Positions 15,583-22,820 of a DNA stretch of 40,351 nucleotides are shown here, in pieces (the stretch's first letter is position 1; every line of letters starts with the position of its first letter). The DNA comes from a virus, in the IMG/VR virus record IMGVR_UViG_3300029951_000578, positions 1-40,351 of that record, one strand, 5' to 3'. Under the pieces are notes generated by a model, which did no database searches, was not told where the DNA came from, and was given only the letters and a program-made list of their open reading frames with translations. A program made the position numbers and the translations under genes.

Positions 15583-16014
15583 TCAGGTGTAGAGCATCAT
15601 CTGGCCCACCTGCGCCACCCTGGGGTGTTCCGGGCTCTGGATGATGTGCTTTGCGAACCAGTCGCGAATGGGACGCTCCACAAAGCAATAGTACAAGCAA
15701 GTCGCTTCCCCGCCCATAGGATTTTCCGGCTTGGTCAGTTCATCCACAAAGATGCCATGGTAGATGTCGTCCACCTCCGCCATCAGGTCGCGCAGGTTGT
15801 CGTCGGCCAGGTCCATATTTACTTGCAGATCGATCTCATTTGCCTCGACCCGGTGCGTATCCTCCAGCACGTCCATCCACTCGCCCCAGCCAGCATCCAC
15901 CCGGTTCTTCAGCACGCAGGCCACCGCCAGCATGCACTGCAGGCTGCCCGTCCACCCCGCCTCCTGATACGCGAAGATCACCAGCTTCGCCTGGATCATC
16001 TGCTCGGCTGTCAC
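15583..16014 (-). CDS. Phage protein resembling SleB-type cell-wall hydrolase
   Basis: A 143-residue protein with a GTG start at 16014 after GGGGGA. Residues 10-39 (VIFAYQEAGWTGSLQCMLAV then ACVLKNRVDAG) match the pattern of SleB-like hydrolases, where a helix with a catalytic Glu (Glu18 here, in YQEA) precedes an AVAxVxxNRV helix. The rest (HGIFVDELTKPENPMGGEAT, CLYYCF) is less typical, and the usual later aromatic motif is not clear. It may degrade peptidoglycan during entry, or be a related structural protein. Palindrome copy 3 lies 12 bases upstream of its start. Confidence 0.45.
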   Translation of the reverse strand: MTAEQMIQAKLVIFAYQEAGWTGSLQCMLAVACVLKNRVDAGWGEWMDVLEDTHRVEANEIDLQVNMDLADDNLRDLMAEVDDIYHGIFVDELTKPENPMGGEATCLYYCFVERPIRDWFAKHIIQSPEHPRVAQVGQMMLYT

Positions 16015-16229
16015 TTGTCCCCCAAATTAGAATCATTCTGTTTTGCTGATTTTTCTATATTCTGTTTCGACAATTCCAGCCTCACCGCAATCCTGCTGTT
16101 CCACGTCACCCTCTGCTCTTTGTCGTAGTGCCGGTCGTCCTCATGCCCCGCTTCAAGCCCGCACGTCGCGACCACTCCTATGCGCTTCAACGCCGCCCCG
16201 CACAGCACCACAGGCTTCTTCCGCCTCAC
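16011..16229 (-). CDS. Small Cys/His protein with QNDSN tail
   Basis: A 72-residue basic protein starting with GTG at 16229, which overlaps the previous gene's TGA (GTGA). It has Cys10 and Cys23 plus HEDDRHYDKE, a possible metal-binding set. The last residues, KQNDSNLGDK, are encoded by palindrome copy 3, so the end of this gene doubles as the regulatory region of the next gene. No family recognised. Confidence 0.6.
   Translation of the reverse strand: MRRKKPVVLCGAALKRIGVVATCGLEAGHEDDRHYDKEQRVTWNSRIAVRLELSKQNIEKSAKQNDSNLGDK
16027..16041. promoter_or_regulatory. PerR/Fur-like palindrome, copy 3 (TTAGAATCATTCTGT)
   Basis: The core AGAATCATTCT is at 16029-16039, within the extended form CAAATTAGAATCATTCTGTT shared with copies 5 and 6. 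It encodes QNDSN at the end of the 16011-16229 gene and is 12 bases upstream of the next start. Confidence 0.65.
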
Positions 16230-16477
16230 GCCGTCACCCTCTGCCCGTCCAGCGTCTTCAACTTGCGGTAGAGCGTCGTCTTTCCCATCCCCATCGCCAC
16301 TGCTGCCCGCAGTTTGCTGCCATTCGCCCGGCGCAGCGCCTCCCGGATCAACGCCGCTTCCATCTCCGACAGCGTCGGCAAGGTCTCCCAGTCAGGAAAT
16401 CCTACTGGCACCCCCACGGCGACAGACTGCACCTTCTCGCACCGGCAGCACGTAACCATTACCTTCTTCTCGCTCAT
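16226..16477 (-). CDS. Mini Fis-type helix-turn-helix regulator
   Basis: An 83-residue protein. Residues 34-76 match the Fis/HTH_8 DNA-binding domain that ends sigma54 activators: LSEMEAALIREALRRANGSK, then RAAVAMGMGKTTLYRKLKTL, with the recognition helix at TTLYRKLK (67-74). The N-terminus has CCRC at 10-13, a possible zinc site, in place of the receiver and AAA+ domains of full activators. Free-standing Fis-like proteins bend DNA or act as local regulators. It lies in a chain of overlapping small genes (ATGA with the 22-codon frame upstream, GTGA with the next gene), so it may regulate late or lysis genes. Confidence 0.78.
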   Translation of the reverse strand: MSEKKVMVTCCRCEKVQSVAVGVPVGFPDWETLPTLSEMEAALIREALRRANGSKLRAAVAMGMGKTTLYRKLKTLDGQRVTA

Positions 16478-16542
16478 GCCATCATCCTGTTCTCGGCTGC
16501 TTCCTGCACCGACGTCTGCACCTCGCGGAGTATCTTTCGCAT
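16474..16542 (-). CDS. Possible 22-residue micro-ORF in the overlap chain
   Basis: ATG 16542 follows TAGGATGTG and opens MRKILREVQTSVQEAAENRM then MA, ending in a TGA that overlaps the ATG of the Fis-like gene. It fills the only gap in a chain of coupled genes, and its length and ATGA overlap fit that pattern. An amphipathic helix is likely. It may be a coupling leader rather than a functional peptide. Confidence 0.35.
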   Translation of the reverse strand: MRKILREVQTSVQEAAENRMMA

Positions 16543-16548
16543 CACATC

Positions 16549-16716
16549 CTAATCCATCGCCCGAATCAGCCGCAGCGACTCCTTCCAGGCGCCCGCCTCC
16601 GTCTTCGCCCAGCCCAGCACATAGCCCGTCCCGGTCACAATCTGGATGCAGCCGATCTCCGGGTACGGCAGCGGATGCGCCATTGGGAAATGGGACAGTA
16701 CCTCGTCACGGTTCAC
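16549..16716 (-). CDS. Hypothetical 55-residue protein
   Basis: From a GTG at 16716 overlapping the TGA of the 27-residue membrane peptide (GTGA), the frame gives MNRDEVLSHFPMAHPLPYPE, then a compact IGCIQIVTGTGYVLGWAKTE domain and a helix to the stop. The frame also opens upstream to an ATG at 16824 (after GGAGGAAAAGT), but that would overlap both membrane-peptide genes. The composition is convincing for a small globular beta-alpha protein. Function unknown. Confidence 0.5.
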   Translation of the reverse strand: MNRDEVLSHFPMAHPLPYPEIGCIQIVTGTGYVLGWAKTEAGAWKESLRLIRAMD

Positions 16717-16796
16717 ATCCAGACTTGCAACAGGAACAGCAGCAGACCCGCCACCAGCACAGCCCACGGCAGGCTTGTCTTCTGTCTTTCGGTCAT
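16713..16796 (-). CDS. 27-residue single-span membrane peptide
   Basis: MTERQKTSLP then a continuous hydrophobic segment WAVLVAGLLLFLLQVWM to the stop: a positively charged cytoplasmic start followed by one membrane span. Its ATG overlaps the TGA of the 57-residue protein (ATGA), and its TGA overlaps the next GTG. Size and topology resemble pinholin-like or toxin-like peptides, but no family can be assigned. The precise overlaps on both sides make chance unlikely. Confidence 0.55.
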   Translation of the reverse strand: MTERQKTSLPWAVLVAGLLLFLLQVWM

Positions 16797-16966
16797 CTCC
16801 GGTAGCCCCGCCTCGCTTCGCCATACTTTTCCTCCAGTTCCTTCTGCCGCCGCAGCAGCGCCATCTCGATCGCATCGCGCCGCTTCTGCCGCTCCAGCGT
16901 CCGTTTCCACGCCGGCAGCAGGATCGACATCACCAACAGCCACACTACCGCGGCCATCGCCAGCAT
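16793..16966 (-). CDS. 57-residue membrane protein with charged coiled-coil tail
   Basis: Starts two bases after the stop of the 16969-17985 gene. Residues 2-19 are one hydrophobic span (LAMAAVVWLLVMSILLPA); residues 20-57 are a highly charged helix (WKRTLERQKRRD, LLRRQKELEEK). An N-terminal anchor with a long charged periplasmic or cytoplasmic helix is the layout of phage Rz-type i-spanins, although this is much shorter than lambda Rz. It is immediately followed, by ATGA overlap, by a second membrane peptide. A spanin or membrane-adaptor pair is possible. Confidence 0.55.
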   Translation of the reverse strand: MLAMAAVVWLLVMSILLPAWKRTLERQKRRDAIEMALLRRQKELEEKYGEARRGYRR

Positions 16967-16968
16967 CT

Positions 16969-17985
16969 TCACTGCACCACCTCCGTGCTCATCTCCATCT
17001 GTCCGATCATCATCTGCCGGTGCTGCTGCAACTGCTCCCGGTAGAATTCGCTCGCCGGACCCTCCGGCGCACCAAACGCATCGTGCGCCTGCTCCACCGT
17101 AATCGCGCCCTTCAGGACCAGCCCCAGCAGCGCCGTCCTCCAGCCATGGTGCTTCTCCTGCGTCGGGCAGTCGAACTCATCAAACCGCCACAGACTCCAC
17201 TCCGGCCCATACGGAGCCTGCAGCGCCGCCACCCGCACCGCCGCCGGCAGGTTGCTCTTCAGCCCCGCCACCGCCGTATGGAACTCCGCCATCTGGTTCA
17301 TCAGCTCCCTGGGGTCGCCGATCCGCCGCAGGTCCATCCCTTCCACCCGCTTGATCACACTCCAGTGCGCCTCGCGCGCCGCCTGCCCCGTCAGCAGCGC
17401 ATACACGCCCACCAGGCCGCTCTTGCCGGTCACACCGATGTTCGGGCCAACGATCCTGTGCCCCAGCCATACCCGGCTGTCTTCCTCGCGGGTCAGGTGC
17501 GCCTTTACCTTGCCCTTCTTCCGCAGTTGCCGGATGAACTCGAACGGATGCAGGATGTTGACCAGCCGCGCCTCTTCGTTCTCCCGGCCCTGCCACCGGC
17601 CCTGCCCGTCCCACTGGCCCTTCGCGCGCACCATGGCGTTCAGCTCGTGCAGCATCGCCGCCTTCTCCAGGTACTCCGGCTTGCTGGTATCCACCGCCTG
17701 CGCCTGCAGTTTGGTCATCGCCTCGGCCACCTTGGGGTGCTGCGCCAGCCAGCGGCTCGCCTCCATGGTGTGGCCGAACTCCGCCAGCTTGCCCTGGGTA
17801 AACTTCAGCCCGCCGCGCGCCAGCCCAATGTTCGATTGAATGTAATCGTCGGTCGCGTCATCCTCGCTCAGCGTGGGCGTAAACCTGCCGGTCCGAATGT
17901 CGTCCGCCGCCTCGCGCACCGCCTTATCCGCCTCCGTCTCCTTCGGCGCCGACTGATGCTCGCGGGGAATGATGATATTGCTCAT
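16969..17985 (-). CDS. Hypothetical 338-residue phage protein
   Basis: A soluble, mostly helical protein (MSNIIIPREHQSAPKETEAD...). The N-terminal 45 residues are charged and probably flexible; the middle has FTQGKLAEFGHTMEASRWLA and a basic block GQWDGQGRWQGRENEEARLV; the C-terminus ends in a Gln/Met-rich helix. No signal, no span and no catalytic motif that I recognise. Its ATG overlaps the stop of the 50-residue gene upstream. It lies between the internal-protein module and the tail-fibre module, so it may be a minor virion protein. Confidence 0.6.
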   Translation of the reverse strand: MSNIIIPREHQSAPKETEADKAVREAADDIRTGRFTPTLSEDDATDDYIQSNIGLARGGLKFTQGKLAEFGHTMEASRWLAQHPKVAEAMTKLQAQAVDTSKPEYLEKAAMLHELNAMVRAKGQWDGQGRWQGRENEEARLVNILHPFEFIRQLRKKGKVKAHLTREEDSRVWLGHRIVGPNIGVTGKSGLVGVYALLTGQAAREAHWSVIKRVEGMDLRRIGDPRELMNQMAEFHTAVAGLKSNLPAAVRVAALQAPYGPEWSLWRFDEFDCPTQEKHHGWRTALLGLVLKGAITVEQAHDAFGAPEGPASEFYREQLQQHRQMMIGQMEMSTEVVQ

Positions 17986-18134
17986 GCTTGATCCTCAGTT
18001 TGCAGACTACGAACGAAGTCTTTGAACTCCGCTTCCTTGCGTCTGTAAGCCAACTCGTACTCCCGTAGGTTTACAGCGGATTGAATAACATCCTCTGCAA
18101 GCATCTCGATCCGTCTCCGCTCTTTGTCAGTCAT
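17982..18134 (-). CDS. Hypothetical 50-residue helical protein
   Basis: MTDKERRRIEMLAEDVIQSA then a charged helix ending FVRSLQTEDQA. Its ATG lies within the end of the 18127-18330 gene (8-base overlap) and its TGA overlaps the next ATG (ATGA). It fills the 140-base interval that would otherwise be empty. Predicted entirely helical, possibly a coiled coil. Function unknown. Confidence 0.65.
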   Translation of the reverse strand: MTDKERRRIEMLAEDVIQSAVNLREYELAYRRKEAEFKDFVRSLQTEDQA

Positions 18135-18330
18135 AGCCACCGATCCTCTTAGCGTCGCGGACTACCTGTGCGGTGTAGTCGATGCATCTTCCCCCTGGGT
18201 AGAGGTGGTAGAACTTGTCGTCCACCCAGCCATACATGTCATAGCCAGAAGTCACAACCTGTGTGAGAAACTCGGCAAAAGAGTGGTATCGCCCTGCGCG
18301 CTTGGATGCTTCTAGTCTCAACTCGCTCAC
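18127..18330 (-). CDS. Hypothetical 67-residue protein
   Basis: A GTG start at 18330 directly follows the TGA of the upstream gene, with GGAGGGGG as RBS inside that gene's end. The sequence has an N-terminal basic helix, an aromatic core (MYGWVDDKFYHLYPGGRCID) and a helical end. Lower GC than its large neighbours. No family recognised. Confidence 0.65.
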   Translation of the reverse strand: MSELRLEASKRAGRYHSFAEFLTQVVTSGYDMYGWVDDKFYHLYPGGRCIDYTAQVVRDAKRIGGYD

Positions 18331-18513
18331 TCAGTCCCCCTCCAGTTGTGCCGCATATTCCCGCAGCCTCTGCGCGAGCCTGCGTTTGTCGAGCCCGTCT
18401 TTGATTGCGTCGGCGTGGAACCCTGGATAAAAGGCTACCACCGCCTGCGCCTGCGACTTCTGAGCCGCCCACAACACAATCCGGTCCGCATTCTCTTTGT
18501 TCGTATCCGGCAT
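18331..18513 (-). CDS. Hypothetical 60-residue protein
   Basis: MPDTNKENADRIVLWAAQKS, then AQAVVAFYPGFHADAIKDGL and a basic, helical end (KRRLAQRLREYAAQLEGD). AGGG precedes the ATG. It abuts the next gene, whose RBS is within its last codons. It looks like a small helical nucleic-acid- or protein-binding factor; function unknown. Confidence 0.6.
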   Translation of the reverse strand: MPDTNKENADRIVLWAAQKSQAQAVVAFYPGFHADAIKDGLDKRRLAQRLREYAAQLEGD

Positions 18514-18518
18514 AGGCC

Positions 18519-18839
18519 CTAGCGTTGTCCGTAAAACGTGACGCCGCCACCGCCGAAGATCGCCGACGCGAACACTTCAATCCACGCCACCGGCTGCTCT
18601 TCGCGCTCCGCGTCACCGGGTTGCGGTCCCAGGCTATGGTTCGAAAGGATGTCGGGCACTTCGCGGATCGAGAACCACTTCACCAGAATCTCGCTCGCGT
18701 TGGTGCCTTCGTCGACGCTCCAGATGTGCGGATACGCCTGCTTCGAATTGAAGTAGATCCGCCACAATCGCGGCTGGGTTTCTAATCTGTCGGTTGGCTG
18801 GGGCTGATTTTGACTCAGCAGAAATTCGCTATGCAGCAT
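18519..18839 (-). CDS. Hypothetical 106-residue protein
   Basis: Begins MLHSEFLLSQNQPQPTDRLE with a strong GGAGG upstream. The middle contains RLWRIYFNSKQAYPHIWSVD and WFSIREVPDILSNHS; the end is beta-like with WIEVFASAIFGGGGVTFYGQ. The WRIYFNSKxxxPxxWSVDxG pattern gives the impression of a conserved family of unknown function. It starts the run of small genes downstream of the internal virion proteins. Confidence 0.65.
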   Translation of the reverse strand: MLHSEFLLSQNQPQPTDRLETQPRLWRIYFNSKQAYPHIWSVDEGTNASEILVKWFSIREVPDILSNHSLGPQPGDAEREEQPVAWIEVFASAIFGGGGVTFYGQR

Positions 18840-18898
18840 GTGTGGCCTCCGGGAAGATGCTTGTCTATCCTACCGCAAAGTCCGGCCTGCGCAAGCTT

Positions 18899-20839
18899 TT
18901 ATTTCTGCCCTTCGCCGCTGTTGCCATTATCTTCGGGGTTCTCCGGGTTTTGTCCCGATCCCTTCTGCCCCTGCATCCCCGCCGTGATCAGCGCCGCGAT
19001 CGTCTTCGCCGCGCGCTGCGGGTTTGCTCCGTAGTCCACTGCGTACTTCATCATGTCGCCCACCGCCGGATTCATCACCATCTGCCGCAGTACGAAGCGC
19101 GCGCCCAGTGCCGCCGCCGCGCCACCCTCATACCCCATCCCGGTCATATGCCCCACCACCCCGCCCGCGATGCCCGTCCCGGTCAGATGCCCAAAGCTGT
19201 TGCCGCCCTTCGCAAACGCCGGGGCAGGGAACTGCGCCGCATTCTCCTCCGTCAGCCGCTGCACCTCCTTCGCCGTCTCCTCGGCAATCTCCTTCGTCTT
19301 CGCCGCCAACTCCGGCGTGCTGGTCAGGTGGCTCGCCGTATACAGGTTCTTCACCCCGTCAGGGCCAATAACTCTTTCCAGATTTGCCCGATCCATCCCC
19401 CGCGGCGGATTGTCGAGGAACTTGCCCAGCCGCGTCTGCAGCGCGCCCTGCGTCTGCCCGCCCTTCAACGCACGCGGTATCCCGGTCGCGGCCGCATCCC
19501 CTTCGCTGATGCCGTTGAAAGCACCTTCCACCACCGCATGCAGCCGGTCGAGAATCTTGCCATCGTGGAACGCCGTCTTGGCCGCGCGGTAGTCCGTTCC
19601 ATCCACGCCCGGCAGCGGCTGGCTCAGCAGTTTGTCCAGTCCCTGTGTGCCGGCCATCACCGCATCGCGGTCGCCCGTCGCATAGCCCTTGCGGATCTGG
19701 TTCTTCAGCTTCCAGAACTGCCCGTCCGTCGCCTGGTCGATCTTGTCGTACACCGGCTTGGCCGCCGCCTCCACCTGGTCCGCCGCATCCTTGAAGCTGC
19801 CCACGCCGGCAGCCGCCGCATCCACGTTGATCGGCTCGAAGTTTGGGGCCTCGCCCGTCGGCTCGCCGGTAATCGCCAGCGGCGTCTCGCGCATCTCGTT
19901 GATCCGGCCAATCGAACCCTTCACGGCATCCTGCGCCACATTCTTGATCGTCCCCTGCGCCTGCGCCTGCCGCTCCAGCCGCATCGCCGCCGTCTTGGCC
20001 TCGCCCGCCGTCTCGGCCGCCGCCGTCTTCTCCGCCAGCACCTTCGGCGCCGTCTGGAAGCGCTCCACGTTGGCCCGCGCCGCGCCAATGCCGCCCAGCA
20101 GGCCCTCGGTCAGCCCCGCCGTCCCTCCGGCCACTGCGCCCTGCTCCAGCGCCTCCGTGGGGCTCGCGCCGTGCGCTGCTGCGACGCCTGCGCCCGCCGC
20201 TGCGTTCGTCGCCGCAGACTTGCCCGCCTGCCCCGCCACGGTCACATACTTCGCGAGATTAGGATACTTCTCCAGCACCTTGGCAATCTTGCCGCTCTCG
20301 GCCAGCTTGTCGGCGAAGCTCATCCCCTCCATCATCTTGCGCGCTTCACCCTCCCCATAGGCAAACTGCAGCAACTGGCTGGCCGATGCGCCCACATGCT
20401 CGGCAAACCCCTCCGGGTCGCCCTGCAGGCTCGGCGCATACTTCGCCACGATAGAACGGATCGCCGGGGTGATGTGGTCGTTTGAAGAGTCCCCCGCCGG
20501 CGTCGTCGTCGCATGCGGGCTCATCACGCTGCGCCCGAACAGACTGCTCAACTCCTCTACCATGCCCACCGCATCCTTGCCCATACCGCGCGCCACGCTG
20601 TCGCCCACCGCATCCACAGAGTCAGCCGCGGACTGGACCCGCTGCAGAATCCCCGGCTGGGCGGGATTAGAATCATTCTGATTTTGCGGCGGAGTCGTAG
20701 CCGCAGACGCACCCGCCAGCTTCGCTCCCGGAGGCAGCGGCGGCAGGGCATTCGGGTCCGGCGGCGGCGGCGCGCTGCTCAGCTTGGCACCCGGAGGAAG
20801 CGGCGGCAATCCGGCTACTGGTGTTGCGCTGGCACCCAT
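18899..20839 (-). CDS. Large internal or DNA-ejection-type virion protein
   Basis: A 646-residue protein, Ala/Gly-rich and mostly helical. The N-terminus holds two copies of LPPLPPGAKL (residues 11-20 and 32-41), a proline-rich repeat common in large phage internal proteins, then QNDSN (54-58) encoded by palindrome copy 4. A weakly hydrophobic Ala/Gly stretch (about 200-240) and another near 560-600 (GTGIAGGVVGHMTGMG, AAALGARFV) could interact with membranes, as in ejection proteins. It partly overlaps the 594-residue gene upstream (25 bases). Function is inferred from size, composition and position after the tail module. Confidence 0.6.
   Translation of the reverse strand: MGASATPVAGLPPLPPGAKLSSAPPPPDPNALPPLPPGAKLAGASAATTPPQNQNDSNPAQPGILQRVQSAADSVDAVGDSVARGMGKDAVGMVEELSSLFGRSVMSPHATTTPAGDSSNDHITPAIRSIVAKYAPSLQGDPEGFAEHVGASASQLLQFAYGEGEARKMMEGMSFADKLAESGKIAKVLEKYPNLAKYVTVAGQAGKSAATNAAAGAGVAAAHGASPTEALEQGAVAGGTAGLTEGLLGGIGAARANVERFQTAPKVLAEKTAAAETAGEAKTAAMRLERQAQAQGTIKNVAQDAVKGSIGRINEMRETPLAITGEPTGEAPNFEPINVDAAAAGVGSFKDAADQVEAAAKPVYDKIDQATDGQFWKLKNQIRKGYATGDRDAVMAGTQGLDKLLSQPLPGVDGTDYRAAKTAFHDGKILDRLHAVVEGAFNGISEGDAAATGIPRALKGGQTQGALQTRLGKFLDNPPRGMDRANLERVIGPDGVKNLYTASHLTSTPELAAKTKEIAEETAKEVQRLTEENAAQFPAPAFAKGGNSFGHLTGTGIAGGVVGHMTGMGYEGGAAAALGARFVLRQMVMNPAVGDMMKYAVDYGANPQRAAKTIAALITAGMQGQKGSGQNPENPEDNGNSGEGQK
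20667..20681. promoter_or_regulatory. PerR/Fur-like palindrome, copy 4 (TTAGAATCATTCTGA)
   Basis: Core at 20669-20679, inside the 5' part of the 18899-20839 gene, read in frame as QNDSN in a low-complexity Pro/Ala segment. Confidence 0.55.
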
Positions 20840-22599
20840 TGTCCATTCCTCACAACCAAGGTCGAGCCATCCTCCGCCGTCGCCGTCGGTTCACCCGGCT
20901 TCACCACATTCTGCGCGCTCACACTGCGATTCCTGTAGTTCCGGTCAAGCGCGGCTCGCGCCGCCTTCGCCTTATCGTCGATCTGCGGCATCGGCGCTTC
21001 GTAAGCCTTGCTCGGTGCGGCGTTCTTCCATGTCTGCTCGTAGCTGTCCAGCTTGTCGCCCATCGACTTCGCCTGCGTGCGGATCGCCGCATCGCGGTTG
21101 CCCGGCAATGTCGAGCCTAGCGTGCTCCGGTACGACGCAATCCCCGGCACTGTCGAGTCGCCATAGAACTTCGCCAGCTCCGGAGCCACCGTGTCCAGCT
21201 TGTTCTGGTAGGCCTTGTATTCCGCCGTGCCTGGGATATGGCTTCCCACCGTGTTCATGTCGTGCAGTTCTTTCAGGTGCTTCAGCGCCGTCGCGCCATT
21301 GTTGATCGCCGCGCCCGCCGTCCCCGGCTTGGTGCTGGTGAACTCCTTGTACACCTGCGGATAGGCCTCCGCCTTCGATCCATCGAAGTCGGGGTACTTC
21401 TGCACGATCGCCTGCACCAACTCCGGCTTGCGCGCCAGAATATAACTCATCCGCTCGGCCGGCACATGCCCGGCGCCCATCGCATCCACCAGGTCCGCAT
21501 CGCTGGTCTCCGATAGCGTCTTCTCGCCCTCGGCCTTGTCCTTCGCCGCCGCCGCATAGCTCTGCGCATTTTCCGCCCGCGTGCGCGAGGCCGCCTGCTG
21601 CGCCTTCTGGTCGTCGTTGTACTGCTTCAGTTGCGTGCTCGCAATCTTCTCGTCCGCCGCCTGGCTCAGCGCGGCCACCTCGGCCACCGTCTTCGAACCC
21701 TTCGGGACCGTATAGAAACCCACCGTCGGTTTGTCGTCCACCGTTTTGCCCGGCACCAGCGTGCGAATCTTCACATCCTCGCCGATCTTCTGCTTTCCCG
21801 CGTCGTTCGGAATGGTGTAGTAGCGCATCCCGTCGTGGTTGCCCGCATCGTCGAAGTGCAGCGCATGGTAGATGCCGCCGTTCATATGCGCCTTGATCAG
21901 GTCGGGGTTGTTCTTGGTCAGCGCCACTAGGTCCGCCGGCGTGCGCACCAGCCCCAGGTCCTCGCCGCCCTCATCCTGGATGATCTTGTCGACCGAGTTG
22001 TTATTCTCGACCGTCCCCTCCAGCGCCTTCACCTTCGCCTGCGCCAGGTCGAAGCTGGCCGCGCTCGTCTTCGCGCCCAGCAGCGCCAGATTCGCATTCT
22101 GCATCATCACATCGCGCTTGGCCTTGAAGTCCTCATCGCTCAGCGCCTCCTGTTGCTGCTTCTGCTGCTGCGCCTGCGCCTGCCCCGTCTGGATGCCCGC
22201 GCTCAACGCCCTCAACTTGCTCCCCGGCCCCGGCGCTGCGCCAGCCCCTGCACCCGCGCCCGAGACTGCCCGCGCCAGAATCGTGCCCCACTGCTGCTTT
22301 TTGGTCTGCGGTTCCTGCCCTACCACACGCTCGCCCGTCGTCGCATCGCGATATACCGTCTGCCGCGTCTTGCCCGCCAGCGAGTCCGCCAGGTCGCCCA
22401 GAATGTCCGCCACGCCCGATTGCAGCTTCGACATCGGCCTGGGCGGTGGCGCGGTCACCGCCGGTTGTTGGTACTGCGGCGTAGGTTGCGGCGCCACCAT
22501 GCCTGTCGCCGACGTCGCGGTAGGCTGCGGCGCAGTATCGACCGGCGGCAGAGTAGCTGCCTGCGTGTCTCCGGGATCGCTCAAAAGTCCTGCTGGCAT
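20815..22599 (-). CDS. Large hypothetical virion (internal or ejection) protein
   Basis: A 594-residue protein. The first 60 residues are Pro/Gln/Thr-rich and probably disordered. Residues 130-200 form a Gln/Ala-rich helix (QTGQAQAQQQKQQQE), residues 215-310 a more globular beta-containing domain (YHALHFDDAGNHDGMRYYTI), and residues 320-400 a long Ala/Lys coiled coil. No enzymatic motif is clear. Its ATG shares a base with the stop of the small zinc-ribbon gene (TAATG), and the surrounding leader is duplicated at 22796-22820. The position between head-tail and fibre modules suggests an internal virion protein. Confidence 0.6.
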   Translation of the reverse strand: MPAGLLSDPGDTQAATLPPVDTAPQPTATSATGMVAPQPTPQYQQPAVTAPPPRPMSKLQSGVADILGDLADSLAGKTRQTVYRDATTGERVVGQEPQTKKQQWGTILARAVSGAGAGAGAAPGPGSKLRALSAGIQTGQAQAQQQKQQQEALSDEDFKAKRDVMMQNANLALLGAKTSAASFDLAQAKVKALEGTVENNNSVDKIIQDEGGEDLGLVRTPADLVALTKNNPDLIKAHMNGGIYHALHFDDAGNHDGMRYYTIPNDAGKQKIGEDVKIRTLVPGKTVDDKPTVGFYTVPKGSKTVAEVAALSQAADEKIASTQLKQYNDDQKAQQAASRTRAENAQSYAAAAKDKAEGEKTLSETSDADLVDAMGAGHVPAERMSYILARKPELVQAIVQKYPDFDGSKAEAYPQVYKEFTSTKPGTAGAAINNGATALKHLKELHDMNTVGSHIPGTAEYKAYQNKLDTVAPELAKFYGDSTVPGIASYRSTLGSTLPGNRDAAIRTQAKSMGDKLDSYEQTWKNAAPSKAYEAPMPQIDDKAKAARAALDRNYRNRSVSAQNVVKPGEPTATAEDGSTLVVRNGQWVPAQHQ

Positions 22600-22614
22600 T
22601 ACTGCACTCCTCTA
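22590..22614 (-). repeat. Leader direct repeat, second pair, copy A
   Basis: The minus strand reads TAGAGGAGTGCAGTA then ATGCCAGCAG: the RBS and start of the 594-residue gene. It matches 22796-22820 with three differences over 25 bases. Confidence 0.65.
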
Positions 22615-22805
22615 TGTCCAATGTGCCAGCCTCGGCACACCTTGCAGCGATACGCACACCACACGCCCGACCCCATCTGCACCGGCCCCGGCTTCGCGTT
22701 GCTCCGTCTCACCTGTCGGAATGCGGTCTGTCGGCTCGGCCACGCCGCCTTCGCGCATCGTTGCTCCATGTGAATGTGCGGAGCTCTCAGGTATGCCGCT
22801 GCCAT
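22599..22805 (-). CDS. Small zinc-ribbon phage protein
   Basis: A 68-residue basic protein; near the C-terminus it has CAYRCKVCRGWHIGHRG, with cysteines and histidines spaced as a small zinc ribbon (YRCxxCxGWHxGH). This motif is common in short phage proteins of unknown role. The start at 22805 follows AGAGGGG; MEQRC further in is an alternative. Both ends of the gene lie in copies of the same 25-base leader, so it appears to be a small cargo gene inserted between two virion genes. Confidence 0.65.
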   Translation of the reverse strand: MAAAYLRAPHIHMEQRCAKAAWPSRQTAFRQVRRSNAKPGPVQMGSGVWCAYRCKVCRGWHIGHRGVQ

Positions 22806-22820
22806 TACTGCACCCCTCTA
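22796..22820 (-). repeat. Leader direct repeat, second pair, copy B
   Basis: The minus strand reads TAGAGGGGTGCAGTA then ATGGCAGCGG; the TAG is the stop of the 22818-23432 gene and the ATG the start of the zinc-ribbon gene. Confidence 0.65.

Noticed and set aside
16048-16064. Extra half-site TATATTCTGTTT next to palindrome copy 3
   Set aside because: Only one half matches and it lies in AT-rich coding DNA, so it is not counted as a ninth copy.
16675-17991. Plus-strand open frame of 438 codons
   Set aside because: Covers several coupled minus-strand genes; composition is that of an antisense frame.
18794-20485. Long plus-strand open frame of 563 codons
   Set aside because: Antisense to the 646-residue virion gene; Arg/His/Leu-rich text typical of frames opposite GC-rich coding sequence, with no RBS.
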